A stretch of DNA of 64,000 nucleotides from Arenibacter amylolyticus (GTDB taxonomy: Bacteria; Bacteroidota; Bacteroidia; Flavobacteriales; Flavobacteriaceae): assembly GCF_002150785.1 (NCBI RefSeq), contig NZ_MTAZ01000016.1, positions 30,598 to 94,597 on the forward strand. The letters are read 5' to 3'. Every line of letters begins with the position of its first letter. Within the stretch, counting starts at the first letter, position 1. Under the pieces are notes generated by a model that had not been told where the DNA came from, searched no databases, and worked only from the letters and a program-made list of their open reading frames with translations. The position numbers and the translations under genes were made by a program. Of the stretch, positions 1 through 9,374 are shown piece by piece.

Positions 1-559
1 TAGGGATGGATAGTCCCAAATACCAATTTTGTTCATACATAAACAATCCGGCACCAATGGTCGGATAAAATTTATTAAAAGTATCCTCCCCATTCAAAAG
101 AGGTTCATTGGGATTTTCAAAATCACCTTTTCCATAATCCACATTTAAAAGGGAACCACCAGCGTCTACACCAAAGGACAATCTGGTAGTTTCCGAGAGT
201 TTCACCTGAAACGAATAGGCAAAATCTACGTAGGTTTGGGAGGTTGGCCCTATTTGGTCACTTACCACATTAAAACCCAAGCCATGTTTTTCATTTTCTA
301 GGGGGAGGTTCACCCCAAACCTCAGCGTTTTGGGAGCCCCTGGAATCCCTGTCCATTGCACTCTGTACAATCCGGAAATATCTGGTGTCTCCACGGAGCC
401 TACATAAGCGGGATTAAAACTACCTATATTATACATATATTGGGTGTACTGGGGTTCTTTCTGGCCATGGACCATAAGGGTAGCCAGCAAAAAAAATGCA
501 GCACACCATCTCTTTCCAACACCTAAATTAAATAATCTATAATGCATAGTCTTTATCAT
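1..559 (-). CDS. PorP/SprF family T9SS membrane protein, 3' end outside window
   Basis: Only the N-terminal 186 residues or so are in the window; the stop codon lies to the left of base 1. The protein starts with a hydrophobic signal peptide, followed by QYTQYMYN and SFNPAYVGS, the characteristic N-terminal signature of the PorP/SprF family. It then continues with short amphipathic beta strands ending in aromatic residues, as expected for a small outer-membrane barrel. Family members partner with secreted T9SS substrates, as SprF does for the adhesin SprB. I chose the start at 559 because its ATG overlaps the TGA of the upstream adhesin gene as ATGA, indicating translational coupling. An in-frame ATG at 547 is the alternative. 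The coupling suggests the barrel helps secrete or anchor the adhesin encoded just before it. Confidence 0.87.
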   Translation of the reverse strand, partial: MIKTMHYRLFNLGVGKRWCAAFFLLATLMVHGQKEPQYTQYMYNIGSFNPAYVGSVETPDISGLYRVQWTGIPGAPKTLRFGVNLPLENEKHGLGFNVVSDQIGPTSQTYVDFAYSFQVKLSETTRLSFGVDAGGSLLNVDYGKGDFENPNEPLLNGEDTFNKFYPTIGAGLFMYEQNWYLGLSIP

Positions 560-3500
560 CTAATGATTTGGATCCACCCCTTTTTAACGGCGGTCCCATC
601 GCCAAGATCTAGGATATAAAAATAGGTTCCCTTGGGTAAATCCCCTTTCTTACCTGTTCCCATCCAAGTATTGTTATATTGACTTGTCGCAAAGACTTCA
701 TTGCCGTAACGATCATAGATTTGGAGGGTATTATTGGGGAAATCATCTATACAATTAATATGTAATCTATCATTTTTACCATCTCCATTGGGCGATATTA
801 AATTAAATAGAAAACCACATTCATCATTGGACCTAGATGCAACCGTCACCGTAACCGCGGCGGAATTATTACTTAGATTCCCATCTTCCGGGAAGCTATC
901 TGTTAAGGTGGCCGTATTCTGAAAACTACCGGCCACTGGTACCGATGCCACTATGGTGAGGGTCTGTGTATCGTTCTCCAAAATCTCTTCCAACTCCCAC
1001 AATCCGCTTACTTCATCATATAATCCCGCAGTTGCTGTGCTACTGATATACATAAAACCAATACTAGGGTCTATTAGGTCTTGTACACTTACATTGGTAA
1101 CCATTAGATTGCTTAGGTTGGTAAGGGTAATGGTAAAAGTAATCTCATCCCCAACAAATGGGTTGGTCTCATCTACCTCCTTTATAATTTCTAAATCGAC
1201 CTTGCAGCTGGCAGCCCCCACATTTGGAATACAGGGGTCGTTGTTTGCGGGATCTAATTGATCTACTACGCCATCGTTATCCGCATCTAGTACCATAGAC
1301 TCCAAGGCATCTATAATTCCATCCCCATCGGTATCAATTGGGTTGTCCAAATCTGGCCCCACTTCCACTCCGTCCATTATGCCATCCCCATCCGTGTCTG
1401 GGTTAAAGGGATCGGTTCCCAGTATTATTTCGTCCCTATCGTAAAGACCGTCCCCATCGCTATCCAACAAACAGTTGCTTACAGAAATGGTGACCTCCAC
1501 ACTGGCATCCGCACAGGGTGCTACGGCAGAATTGGTAGTAAACTTAAACGTATAGTCCCCTTCGGGGGCATCCTTAAAATCTACCGTATTATCTGCGCCT
1601 ATAGTGACCGATCCTGGTGGCGTCCCAACAATACTCCACACTCCGGTAGCGGTTCCACTTTTCCGGGTATCATCCAAATCTATAACGGATACCCCCTCTC
1701 CCACAATACTACAGGCCGCGGTATTCTCGGTAGTTCCCACATCTACGGGATCTTCCACCGTCACCGTTACTGCAATCCGATCCGTTGTACAGCCGTTCCC
1801 GCTTGCCTCCACATAATAAACCGTTGTAGACGCATTTTGAGGGGTAGTAAAGTTGCTGCCCTCCCCAATTGGATTTACGGCTGTATTAGATAAATACCAA
1901 AAAAGGCTTCCATTATCGGAGGCTGTGGCCGTAATGGTTGCTCTCCCCGGACCACAAATAGACGCCCCGGAGGTATCCAATATTTCTGGGGGCGTATTCC
2001 TTACTAATGTCACTTCCAAAGGCGGACTAACACAAGATGTTGTGCTATTGTAAAGGAAACCATAGAAGGTAGCTACAAAATCTACTACGCTACTCTCCAA
2101 ACGGGCTCCTTCATTAAAAAAGTCATCACTACTACTCCATATCAGCTCAAATCCGGTCGGAATAGGGCTACTGTTATAATCGTTTAAGTTCTGAGTAAAA
2201 TCGGTACAGAAAATGGTAGGTATATTAGCATTTATCAACGGGGCTTCCATACAATTATCGTTATCCGTAATGGTACCTACCCCCTGGCCCTTTTCAATTT
2301 GAGCGAAGCCCGTGGCATTCACCAGATTTACAAAAAAGGTTTCGGTCCCTTCAGCTACATCGTCATCTATAATTGGAACGCTAATGGTTTTGGTTTCCCC
2401 TTTTAAGCCTAGAAAACCAATGGTTCCAGACCTGCTTAGGTAATCACTACCTGCAATAGCGGTATTATCTGCCGTAGTATAGGCTACTGTGGTTCCCAAA
2501 AGCACAGCTGCATTTAGGGTTACGGTAAATACTGCATTCCCTACCGCCTCATCTACTACAATATCATTGATGGAAACTCCGGCAACATCATCACTAGCGA
2601 TGTTTACGGTAGCCCGGTTAGGAAATCCTATACTATAACCGCTACCGGGTGCCAAGGAAACAATTACCGTTTCTATATCTGCCTCCACCTCATCATCATC
2701 TATTGGGGTTACGCTAATGGTACTGCTATTCTGTCCGTTGGGAATGGAAACCGTTCCCGAAAGCGCAAAATAATCGTCCCCTGCCGTTGCCGTACCATCT
2801 ACATTGTACTGTATGCTGATAGGGCTACCGGTGGTATTTGTGGTGTTTAAGCTTACTGTAAAGGTTCCTGAAATCAAGGGATTTTCGGAAGCATCCTGTT
2901 CCGTAGCAACAATAGAGGCCACATAGCTATCGTCATTTAGGATAGTTCCCTGTTCCTGATCCTTGCCCAGTACATAATTTGTAGGGGGATTGCTAAGTCT
3001 CACCAAAAACGTCTCGTCTGGTTCCACCATAAGATCTCCTTGAACCTCTATGGTAATGGTTGTTGTTTCATCGCCTACTAGGAAGGTGGCTGTTCCGGAA
3101 GGGAGCGTACCTCCCACAAAATCGGTTCCGTTTACGGGATTGCTTCCCGTGGGTGAAACACTGTAATTAATGCTCACCTCATCATTGGCATCCCCTGTAC
3201 GGATAAGGGTATAGGTAAAGGGAGTTGTGTCCCCAGAATTTCCTTCGGAAAGTGTTACACTACCATCTATGGATATCTCATTAACATCGTCATTTTGTAT
3301 GGTTCCCATAGCCGTTATTTTTGATCCCAGCACATATCCCGTCCCGGGATTGCTAAGGGTAACAATAAAGGTCTCATTGGGTTCCACATCGGTATCGCCA
3401 TTCACATTAATATTAATGGTTCCTGTAGCCGATCCGGACGGAAAACTCACCTCCCCTGAGGGGAAGGCATTCCCCACAAAATCTGCAGCATTGGCTGCAT

Positions 3501-6216
3501 TCCCAGGGCCAGCTGTTACCGTAAAGTTTGCGGTGGTAGCAAAACTGGTATTTCCTGTCCTGTTCACAACAAAAGTAAAAACCGTGGTTCCAGAATTTCC
3601 TTCGGCAAGGACTACATCGGACCCTATGGTAATCTGATCAAAGTCGTCGTTCACTATAGTGCCCTGTGCCTGAATCTTCCCTAGGGTATATCCTGTACTA
3701 GGGTTACTGAGGGTCACCGAAAATGTCTCATCCTGCTCCACCTCCGTATCGCCCGTCACATTAATAACAATTGTTGCTGTATCTTCCCCAGCATTAAACT
3801 CCACGGTCCCCGAGGGAAATACATTCCCCTGAAAGTCGTTCGCAGTGGCCGCTGTACCAGGTCCGCCAGATCCCGCCACCGTATAGGTAGCAGTAGCTGC
3901 AGCGCTGGTATTCCCAGTCCGTGTAACTTCAAAGGTAAAGACCGTAATTCCTCCATTGCCCTCATTTTGGGAAACATCGTTGCCTATGGAGATCACATCA
4001 CTATCGTCATTCTGTATAGTTCCTATTGCCGTAGATTTTGCCCCTATTACATAGCCTGTCTTTGGATTGCTTAGGGTTACGGTAAAGGTTTCGTTGGGTT
4101 CTACAGCGGTATCCCCATTTACATTTATATTAAAGGTTCCTGTTGAAGATCCCGCTGGGAAAGTAACCTCCCCTGTAGGGAATGCGTTCCCTACAAAATC
4201 GGCCGCATTGGCTGCATTTCCAGGGCCACCCGTCACCGTATAATTTGCGGTAGTAGCTAAGCTGGTGTCCCCGGTCCTGTTTGCGGTAAAAGAGAAAATG
4301 GTAGTTCCTGAATTCCCTTCGGGAAGGGAAACATCCGCTCCCATGGTAATCTCATTAAAATCGTCATTAAGAATAGTACCCTGCGCCTGGGTCTTCCCTA
4401 AGGTATATCCGGTACTTGGACTGCTAAGGGTCACGATAAAAGTTTCGTCCGCTTCCACCTCCGTATCTCCCTTAACGCTTATGGTAATTATTGCCGTGTC
4501 GTCCCCTGCCAAAAAAGTAACGGGTTCCGTAGGAAATACGTCCCCCACAAAATCATTTGCAGAAGCTGGGTTGGAGGGCCCTGCCGAAACGGTAAAAGTA
4601 GCATTGGCGGCTAAACTAGTGTCCCCTGTTCTACTAGCTTCAAAGATAAAGGTGGTACTCCCGCCCGACCCCTCGTTCTGCGACACATCGCTTCCTATGC
4701 TTATAACATCACTATCGTCGTTGAGTATGGTTCCTACAGCGGTTGCTGTTCCTATACTGGTATTGGTAGGATTGGTAAGGGTCAACAAAAAAGTTTCATT
4801 GGGTTCTACCTCCGTATCGCCCTCAACATTTACAGTAATGGTAGCGGTGTCTACCCCATCTGCAAAATTAACCGTACTAGAAGGAAATATCCCCCCTGAA
4901 AAATCGGCCGTATTAGCCGGATTGGTTCCCGTAGCAGTTACGGTGTAGGTAGCGCTAGCCGCACCATTGGTAGCACCAACACGGGATACCGTAAAATTAA
5001 AGGCGGTACTCCCTGCGTCTCCTTCGTTCAAAGAAACGTCTCCATCTAGGGAGATTTCACTATCGTCATTTAGGATGGTTCCCAAAGCGGTGGTAGCCCC
5101 CAGGTTGATGGTAGCAGGAGTAGGGTTACTGATCGTTAGGGTGAAGGTTTCATCTGGCTCCAGATCAAGATCTCCACTTACATTTATGGTAATTGTAGCG
5201 TTGGCCTCCCCGTCTACAAAAGTAACGGTACCAGAAGGCAACGCCCCTCCAAAATCGGCCGCATTGGCTGCATTGGCACCGCTAACCGCTACGGAATAAT
5301 CCACGGAAGGGGTGCCAGACAGGTCCCCGCTACGGGTAAGCGTAAAATTAAAGGCGGTAGAACCGGAATCCCCCTCGGCAAGGGTAATAGGACCATCCAG
5401 GGAAATCTCAACATCGTCATTCAGAATCGTATAGGTGGTAGTACTAGGATTTATAATGGCATTGATACTTCCAGAGCTCCCAGTAATATTTAGAACAATG
5501 GTCTCATCCCCTTCCACGGTATTATCTGGATTGATCGTAAGTCCTAAGGGAAACGGCTCGTCGTTATAATTACCAACGGGGATGGTAATGGTAGTACTGG
5601 CCAGGGTAAAATCGTCCCCTTGGGTTGCCGTACTACTGGGGTCTATTGCTATGGTAACCGTAGTAGCCACATCCACAACATTTCCGTTTACAAGCAAGCT
5701 AGGGAGATTCCCTCCGGCATCTTCCGAATCGGAGGCGGTGGGGGTGGAAAAAGTCACCGAAGCGTCGTTGTCCTGGATGTTTAGGGTAGCGGTGTTATTA
5801 GTAGGATGAACAGTTTCTGAAGAGGCACTTAACAAGGTGATCGTTACCGACTCATCCCCTTCTACTATCGTATCATCTATAACATTTATATCTACAAACA
5901 CCTCTTCATTAGTCCCGCCTGGAAGGTTAATTGATCCCACCAAAGGAACTGGATTATAGTCCACACCTTCTGTAGCAGTACCACTAAACTGATAGAACAC
6001 AACAGCATCGCTCACTATGGTTCCATTACTAAATATCCTAAAATGTCCCTTAACAGGCCCTTCCTCCGAAGCGTTAGGACCCGATACATCTACAGAAATC
6101 TCTTGCGCATTTACTACTGCTCCAAACAGCAAACAAAACAGCACAATCCACCCAAGAATTAAGAACTTGGCTTTAAAACAATTGGAAGTTGCTTTATATA
6201 GGGTATCTATTTTCAT
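556..6216 (-). CDS. Giant Calx-beta repeat surface protein with T9SS type B sorting domain
   Basis: This 1,886-residue protein is probably a secreted, surface-attached adhesin. After a signal peptide (about 1-37) come about eleven Calx-beta-like domains to near residue 1320, each ending in an NDD or DND calcium-site motif. An Ig-like domain lies around 1405-1485. Acidic thrombospondin type 3-like repeats (DSDGDGL, DTDGDGI, DADNDGV) span about 1580-1660, followed by a DUF11-like domain (about 1670-1785). The last 90 residues contain ISPNGDGKND, DRYGNEV and GTYFYILDL, the gliding-motility-associated type B C-terminal domain that directs export through T9SS. Domains five to eight form two copies of a two-domain unit, a 237-residue period. 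The gene overlaps a PorP/SprF gene, the usual partner of type B substrates. Ligand and calcium binding are inferred, not shown. Confidence 0.9.
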   Translation of the reverse strand: MKIDTLYKATSNCFKAKFLILGWIVLFCLLFGAVVNAQEISVDVSGPNASEEGPVKGHFRIFSNGTIVSDAVVFYQFSGTATEGVDYNPVPLVGSINLPGGTNEEVFVDINVIDDTIVEGDESVTITLLSASSETVHPTNNTATLNIQDNDASVTFSTPTASDSEDAGGNLPSLLVNGNVVDVATTVTIAIDPSSTATQGDDFTLASTTITIPVGNYNDEPFPLGLTINPDNTVEGDETIVLNITGSSGSINAIINPSTTTYTILNDDVEISLDGPITLAEGDSGSTAFNFTLTRSGDLSGTPSVDYSVAVSGANAANAADFGGALPSGTVTFVDGEANATITINVSGDLDLEPDETFTLTISNPTPATINLGATTALGTILNDDSEISLDGDVSLNEGDAGSTAFNFTVSRVGATNGAASATYTVTATGTNPANTADFSGGIFPSSTVNFADGVDTATITVNVEGDTEVEPNETFLLTLTNPTNTSIGTATAVGTILNDDSDVISIGSDVSQNEGSGGSTTFIFEASRTGDTSLAANATFTVSAGPSNPASANDFVGDVFPTEPVTFLAGDDTAIITISVKGDTEVEADETFIVTLSSPSTGYTLGKTQAQGTILNDDFNEITMGADVSLPEGNSGTTIFSFTANRTGDTSLATTANYTVTGGPGNAANAADFVGNAFPTGEVTFPAGSSTGTFNINVNGDTAVEPNETFTVTLSNPKTGYVIGAKSTAIGTIQNDDSDVISIGNDVSQNEGNGGITVFTFEVTRTGNTSAAATATYTVAGSGGPGTAATANDFQGNVFPSGTVEFNAGEDTATIVINVTGDTEVEQDETFSVTLSNPSTGYTLGKIQAQGTIVNDDFDQITIGSDVVLAEGNSGTTVFTFVVNRTGNTSFATTANFTVTAGPGNAANAADFVGNAFPSGEVSFPSGSATGTININVNGDTDVEPNETFIVTLSNPGTGYVLGSKITAMGTIQNDDVNEISIDGSVTLSEGNSGDTTPFTYTLIRTGDANDEVSINYSVSPTGSNPVNGTDFVGGTLPSGTATFLVGDETTTITIEVQGDLMVEPDETFLVRLSNPPTNYVLGKDQEQGTILNDDSYVASIVATEQDASENPLISGTFTVSLNTTNTTGSPISIQYNVDGTATAGDDYFALSGTVSIPNGQNSSTISVTPIDDDEVEADIETVIVSLAPGSGYSIGFPNRATVNIASDDVAGVSINDIVVDEAVGNAVFTVTLNAAVLLGTTVAYTTADNTAIAGSDYLSRSGTIGFLGLKGETKTISVPIIDDDVAEGTETFFVNLVNATGFAQIEKGQGVGTITDNDNCMEAPLINANIPTIFCTDFTQNLNDYNSSPIPTGFELIWSSSDDFFNEGARLESSVVDFVATFYGFLYNSTTSCVSPPLEVTLVRNTPPEILDTSGASICGPGRATITATASDNGSLFWYLSNTAVNPIGEGSNFTTPQNASTTVYYVEASGNGCTTDRIAVTVTVEDPVDVGTTENTAACSIVGEGVSVIDLDDTRKSGTATGVWSIVGTPPGSVTIGADNTVDFKDAPEGDYTFKFTTNSAVAPCADASVEVTISVSNCLLDSDGDGLYDRDEIILGTDPFNPDTDGDGIMDGVEVGPDLDNPIDTDGDGIIDALESMVLDADNDGVVDQLDPANNDPCIPNVGAASCKVDLEIIKEVDETNPFVGDEITFTITLTNLSNLMVTNVSVQDLIDPSIGFMYISSTATAGLYDEVSGLWELEEILENDTQTLTIVASVPVAGSFQNTATLTDSFPEDGNLSNNSAAVTVTVASRSNDECGFLFNLISPNGDGKNDRLHINCIDDFPNNTLQIYDRYGNEVFATSQYNNTWMGTGKKGDLPKGTYFYILDLGDGTAVKKGWIQIIR

Positions 6217-6385
6217 AATTGATAGTCTCTATAAACAAATCCAAACACAGTAGGTAATAATGCGAAAAGGGAATGTCAAGATAACTAAAAATCAGGGCCT
6301 TGTCCTAACAAACTAGGGTCAAATATGTATTTATCAGATGAACGGCAAATAACTTCTAGCAACGTCTATTTAGGTGTAAAATAGC

Positions 6386-6439
6386 AAGGGGCAAAGGAGG
6401 GCAATCAATAAAAAATTGGTCGCAGCTCCTTTGCCCCTT
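6386..6439 (-). terminator. Long stem-loop after fabD
   Basis: A perfect 14-bp inverted repeat (6386-6399 against 6426-6439, arms AAGGGGCAAAGGAG and its complement) encloses a 26-base A/T-rich loop. It lies 22 bases beyond the fabD stop and about 170 bases before the adhesin gene start. No clean U-tract follows on either strand, so it may be a processing or mRNA-protecting hairpin rather than a simple intrinsic terminator. Confidence 0.5.
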
Positions 6440-6461
6440 TGGGTGTATGTTCTGGTAGGTT

Positions 6462-7349
6462 TTATTCTTCTACCTTAGCGGATTGTGTTTCCGCATCGCG
6501 ATGAATTTTCTTCACCAATCCCTGCAATACTTTTCCAGGTCCTATTTCGGTAAAGAGCGTTGCCCCATCGGCTACCATTTGCTGCACACTTTGGGTCCAT
6601 TTAACAGGTGCCGTTAGCTGCGCAATAAGGTTTTCTTTTATTTCTTGGGGATCTGTTACCCCTGTAGTGGTCACATTCTGATATACTGGACAACTTGGCG
6701 TATTAAAGGTGGTATTCTCAATTGCTGCGGCCAATTCTGCCCTTGCAGGCTCCATTAAAGGTGAGTGGAAAGCACCACCAACTGGCAATACCAAGGCTCT
6801 TCTGGCACCTGCTTCCTTCAGTTTCTCACAGGCTTCCTCTATAGCTGCCACTTCTCCTGAAATTACCAATTGCCCTGGGCAATTATAATTGGCGGGCACT
6901 ACTACCCCAGGAATTTCCCCACATATTTTTTCTACTACTTCATCTTCCAATCCTAGCACAGCAGCCATAGTACTAGGCTGCAATTCACATGCTTTTTGCA
7001 TTGCTTGGGCACGTTGGGATACCAATTTTAGGCCATCCTCAAAACTTAAGGTGCCGTTGGCCACCAAGGCTGAAAATTCTCCCAAAGAATGCCCTGCCAC
7101 CATATCGGGTGCAAAACTATCTCCCATGATCTTGCCCAATATCACCGAATGCAAGAAAATTGCCGGTTGGGTAACCTTGGTTTCCTTTAGGTCTTCCGCG
7201 CTTCCTTCGAACATCAAATCCGTAATGGAGAAACCTAGGATCTCATTGGCCTTTTCGAATAGCTCTTGCGCCAAGGGATATTTTTCGTAAAGGTCCAATC
7301 CCATACCTACAAATTGGGCTCCCTGCCCGGGAAATATATATGCATTCAT
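6462..7349 (-). CDS. fabD: Malonyl-CoA:acyl carrier protein transacylase
   Basis: FabD transfers the malonyl group from CoA to the acyl carrier protein, giving the extender unit of type II fatty acid synthesis in the cytoplasm. The 295-residue length is normal for the family. The N-terminal FPGQGAQ motif is present, the nucleophile is Ser88 in GHSLGE, and His195 in GAFHSP is the expected catalytic partner. The gene stands apart from other fatty acid genes here. A weak TATTTTTG -7-like box lies about 100 bases upstream (7450-7457, minus strand), so it may have its own promoter with a long leader. A long hairpin follows the stop codon. Confidence 0.95.
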   Translation of the reverse strand: MNAYIFPGQGAQFVGMGLDLYEKYPLAQELFEKANEILGFSITDLMFEGSAEDLKETKVTQPAIFLHSVILGKIMGDSFAPDMVAGHSLGEFSALVANGTLSFEDGLKLVSQRAQAMQKACELQPSTMAAVLGLEDEVVEKICGEIPGVVVPANYNCPGQLVISGEVAAIEEACEKLKEAGARRALVLPVGGAFHSPLMEPARAELAAAIENTTFNTPSCPVYQNVTTTGVTDPQEIKENLIAQLTAPVKWTQSVQQMVADGATLFTEIGPGKVLQGLVKKIHRDAETQSAKVEE

Positions 7350-7560
7350 ATTTTTAAAGTTATAAATTTATATTCCTGAATTTAAAAGTGACATTCACTG
7401 TCCCTAGGGGAGGTATGTCGCATGCAATTTTTAATCTTTTTTTGCTTTGCAAAAATAGGATTATTTGACTTATTGTCCTTACAAATACACCTTCAGTTAG
7501 ATAGGCAGCTATTTTTTTAATTAAAACTAGGAAGAATGAAGGTATTTGCAAGCGTATTGA

Positions 7561-8070
7561 CTACTCTTTAAACCAACTGGAGTACTTCACATAACTCTCT
7601 GCAATCCTATTAACCTCGCCCTCACTTAAGGCCTCGCTAATATCCTTGATCTTTTTTGCCGGCATCCCTGCGAAAATAGTCCCCGAGGGAACATGGGTAC
7701 CTTTGGTAAGTACCGCTCCGGCCGCAATAATACTATTACTTTCCACCACACAGTCGTCCATCACAATACTTCCCATCCCTATGAGGACATTATCATGTAT
7801 GGTGCAACCGTGTACAATGGCATTATGCCCAATAGACACCTTATTGCCAATTGTGGTGGGCGACTTAAGGTAGGTACCATGGATTACCGCTCCATCTTGT
7901 ACATTCACCTTATCGCCCATCTTAATGTAATGTACATCACCGCGAATTACCGCATTGAACCATACACTACATTGCTTTCCCATGGTTACATCGCCAACAA
8001 TGGTCGCATTCTCGGCTATATAACAATCTTCCCCTATTTGGGGCGATTTCCCATTTACTTCCTTGATCAT
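7561..8070 (-). CDS. Gamma carbonic anhydrase-like left-handed beta-helix protein
   Basis: This is a hexapeptide-repeat protein of the gamma-carbonic-anhydrase/YrdA group, forming a left-handed beta helix and normally a trimer. The repeats are clear in stretches such as IAENATIVGDVTMG and VSIGHNAIVHGCTI. The metal-ligand histidines of the family appear in DGAVIHGTY and SIGHNAIVHG. The open frame extends to 8130 with a TTG start, and an ATG lies at 8106. I chose the ATG at 8070 because MIKEVNGKSPQIGEDCYIAENA matches the usual start and gives 169 residues, the common length. Whether it is an active carbonic anhydrase cannot be told from sequence; many homologues have unknown substrates. Confidence 0.85.
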   Translation of the reverse strand: MIKEVNGKSPQIGEDCYIAENATIVGDVTMGKQCSVWFNAVIRGDVHYIKMGDKVNVQDGAVIHGTYLKSPTTIGNKVSIGHNAIVHGCTIHDNVLIGMGSIVMDDCVVESNSIIAAGAVLTKGTHVPSGTIFAGMPAKKIKDISEALSEGEVNRIAESYVKYSSWFKE

Positions 8071-8262
8071 AATTGGATTATTAATTAATGCCTCTGTAAC
8101 TGCCATTAAAGAGCTATCATGCTGCCTCAATGACTTGGACCCCTAGACATACTATTTTCACTATCACAAAACTATTCAAAATAAGTGGGAGTTCTCCATG
8201 GATGGTACAGAAACCGAAGACCAAAAGATGGATGAATTAAAAGAAGTATCACATTTTCTCAC

Positions 8263-9255
8263 TTAATAATTGACCGCGGGACAGGAACAGTCGTACCTTT
8301 TTTCCCTTTGCCCAAAGTCGTACCCCAGGGTAATTTGATGGAATCCTCCGTCGTGAAACTTGGGATCGCCCATTTGATAGGAATAGTTATATGCCACCAA
8401 AAACCGTTTATAATTTACCCCTACCATGGGCGTAATCAATTGCAAGGATTGTTCCCCCACGTCGGATTGGGTTTGGTAGTGCACGCTTTGCAAACTTCTC
8501 CGATAGGAAATTCCGCCCCAAACCGTACCAAAATTTACAGCCCTGTACGCCTTAAGGTTTATATCTATGGCCCTTTCCCTAGTAAATTCGGTGTATTGAA
8601 ACAAGGTAGAAGGTTCTATTTGCCAATCCCCTCGTCCAAAAAGGTAGCCAATGGAGAGTAGGTATTTCCTGAGATTGGTAGCTTCCACTGCGGAGTATAG
8701 GTCCCTACCCCTTCCCAATAAATTATGCACCGCCGCATGTGCTTGGAATTCCAGGAAGTTATAAGACATCCCCAAATCCAAATTAAAATAACCAACACTA
8801 TTTCTAGAACCTGTAACCAAGGGGTCTGGTATTACGGAAACAAAGGAAGTTTCGTCTAAAGTACTTTCTTGTAATCCTGCACTTAGTCCAAAAGACAACT
8901 GATTAAGGCTTCTAAAGTCGCCTCCCAGCCGCAAGTGATGGGCATAGGTGAGCTTTAGTCCGGCTTGGGAATGATAGCCATTGGCATCCTTAAAGAAAAT
9001 GGCCCCCAAACCACTTTGCTCCCCTACTCTAAAATGTGCATTGAGGGTTTGCAAATTGGGTGCCCTATCTACATTAAACCACTGTTTTCTTAAGGTTGCC
9101 CTTATCTTACCACCTTCCCCGATCCCTGCCATAGAGGGATAAACCAAATAATAGTTGTCCGATAAATAATCAAAGTATACGGGTACTCCTTCTTGACCAT
9201 GGGTTGAAGGACCCAGGGCAAGAACAAAAAGGATAACCAAATATAGCTGCTTCAT
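8263..9255 (-). CDS. PorP/SprF family T9SS-associated outer membrane protein
   Basis: A 330-residue protein with a signal peptide ending near HGQEG and the family signature YLVYPSMAGIGEGGKIRATLRKQWF. It is followed by alternating aromatic and glycine residues typical of an outer-membrane barrel. Members of this family either belong to the T9SS core ring (PorP) or assist a particular adhesin (SprF). Unlike the copy at the left edge of the window, this gene has no adjacent large secreted partner: its neighbours are a hexapeptide protein and, divergently, an Fe-S scaffold. The length matches the family. The substrate is unknown. It is the second family member within 9 kb, consistent with the many paralogues in Flavobacteriaceae. 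Confidence 0.85.
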   Translation of the reverse strand: MKQLYLVILFVLALGPSTHGQEGVPVYFDYLSDNYYLVYPSMAGIGEGGKIRATLRKQWFNVDRAPNLQTLNAHFRVGEQSGLGAIFFKDANGYHSQAGLKLTYAHHLRLGGDFRSLNQLSFGLSAGLQESTLDETSFVSVIPDPLVTGSRNSVGYFNLDLGMSYNFLEFQAHAAVHNLLGRGRDLYSAVEATNLRKYLLSIGYLFGRGDWQIEPSTLFQYTEFTRERAIDINLKAYRAVNFGTVWGGISYRRSLQSVHYQTQSDVGEQSLQLITPMVGVNYKRFLVAYNYSYQMGDPKFHDGGFHQITLGYDFGQREKRYDCSCPAVNY

Positions 9256-9351
9256 TTAAGAGGTGAGGGGGTTTAGCTGCATTGCCCATATACAATCTAT
9301 AACGATTTAAAGACTACATTATTATATACGCCATAACTTAGAAATCCTTCG

Positions 9352-9359
9352 TACTTTTG
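9352..9359 (+). promoter_or_regulatory. -7 box for the Fe-S scaffold gene
   Basis: TACTTTTG matches the Bacteroidota -7 consensus TAnnTTTG and ends 16 bases before the ATG at 9375. I see no convincing -33 TTTG at the normal spacing, so this is a moderate call. Confidence 0.45.
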
Positions 9360-9374
9360 TAAAAAATATTCATT

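Noticed and set aside
3227..4948. Long plus-strand frames opposite the Calx-beta gene
   Set aside because: They mirror the repeat structure of the real gene and have no independent features.
3661..5100. Periodic repeats in the adhesin gene considered as a CRISPR-like array
   Set aside because: The periods are about 350 and 711 bp and in frame with protein domains, with no short constant repeats separated by unique spacers.
7360..7551. Minus-strand 63-codon frame between fabD and the hexapeptide gene
   Set aside because: It fills a spacer, has no domain or signal pattern, and overlaps a possible fabD promoter region.
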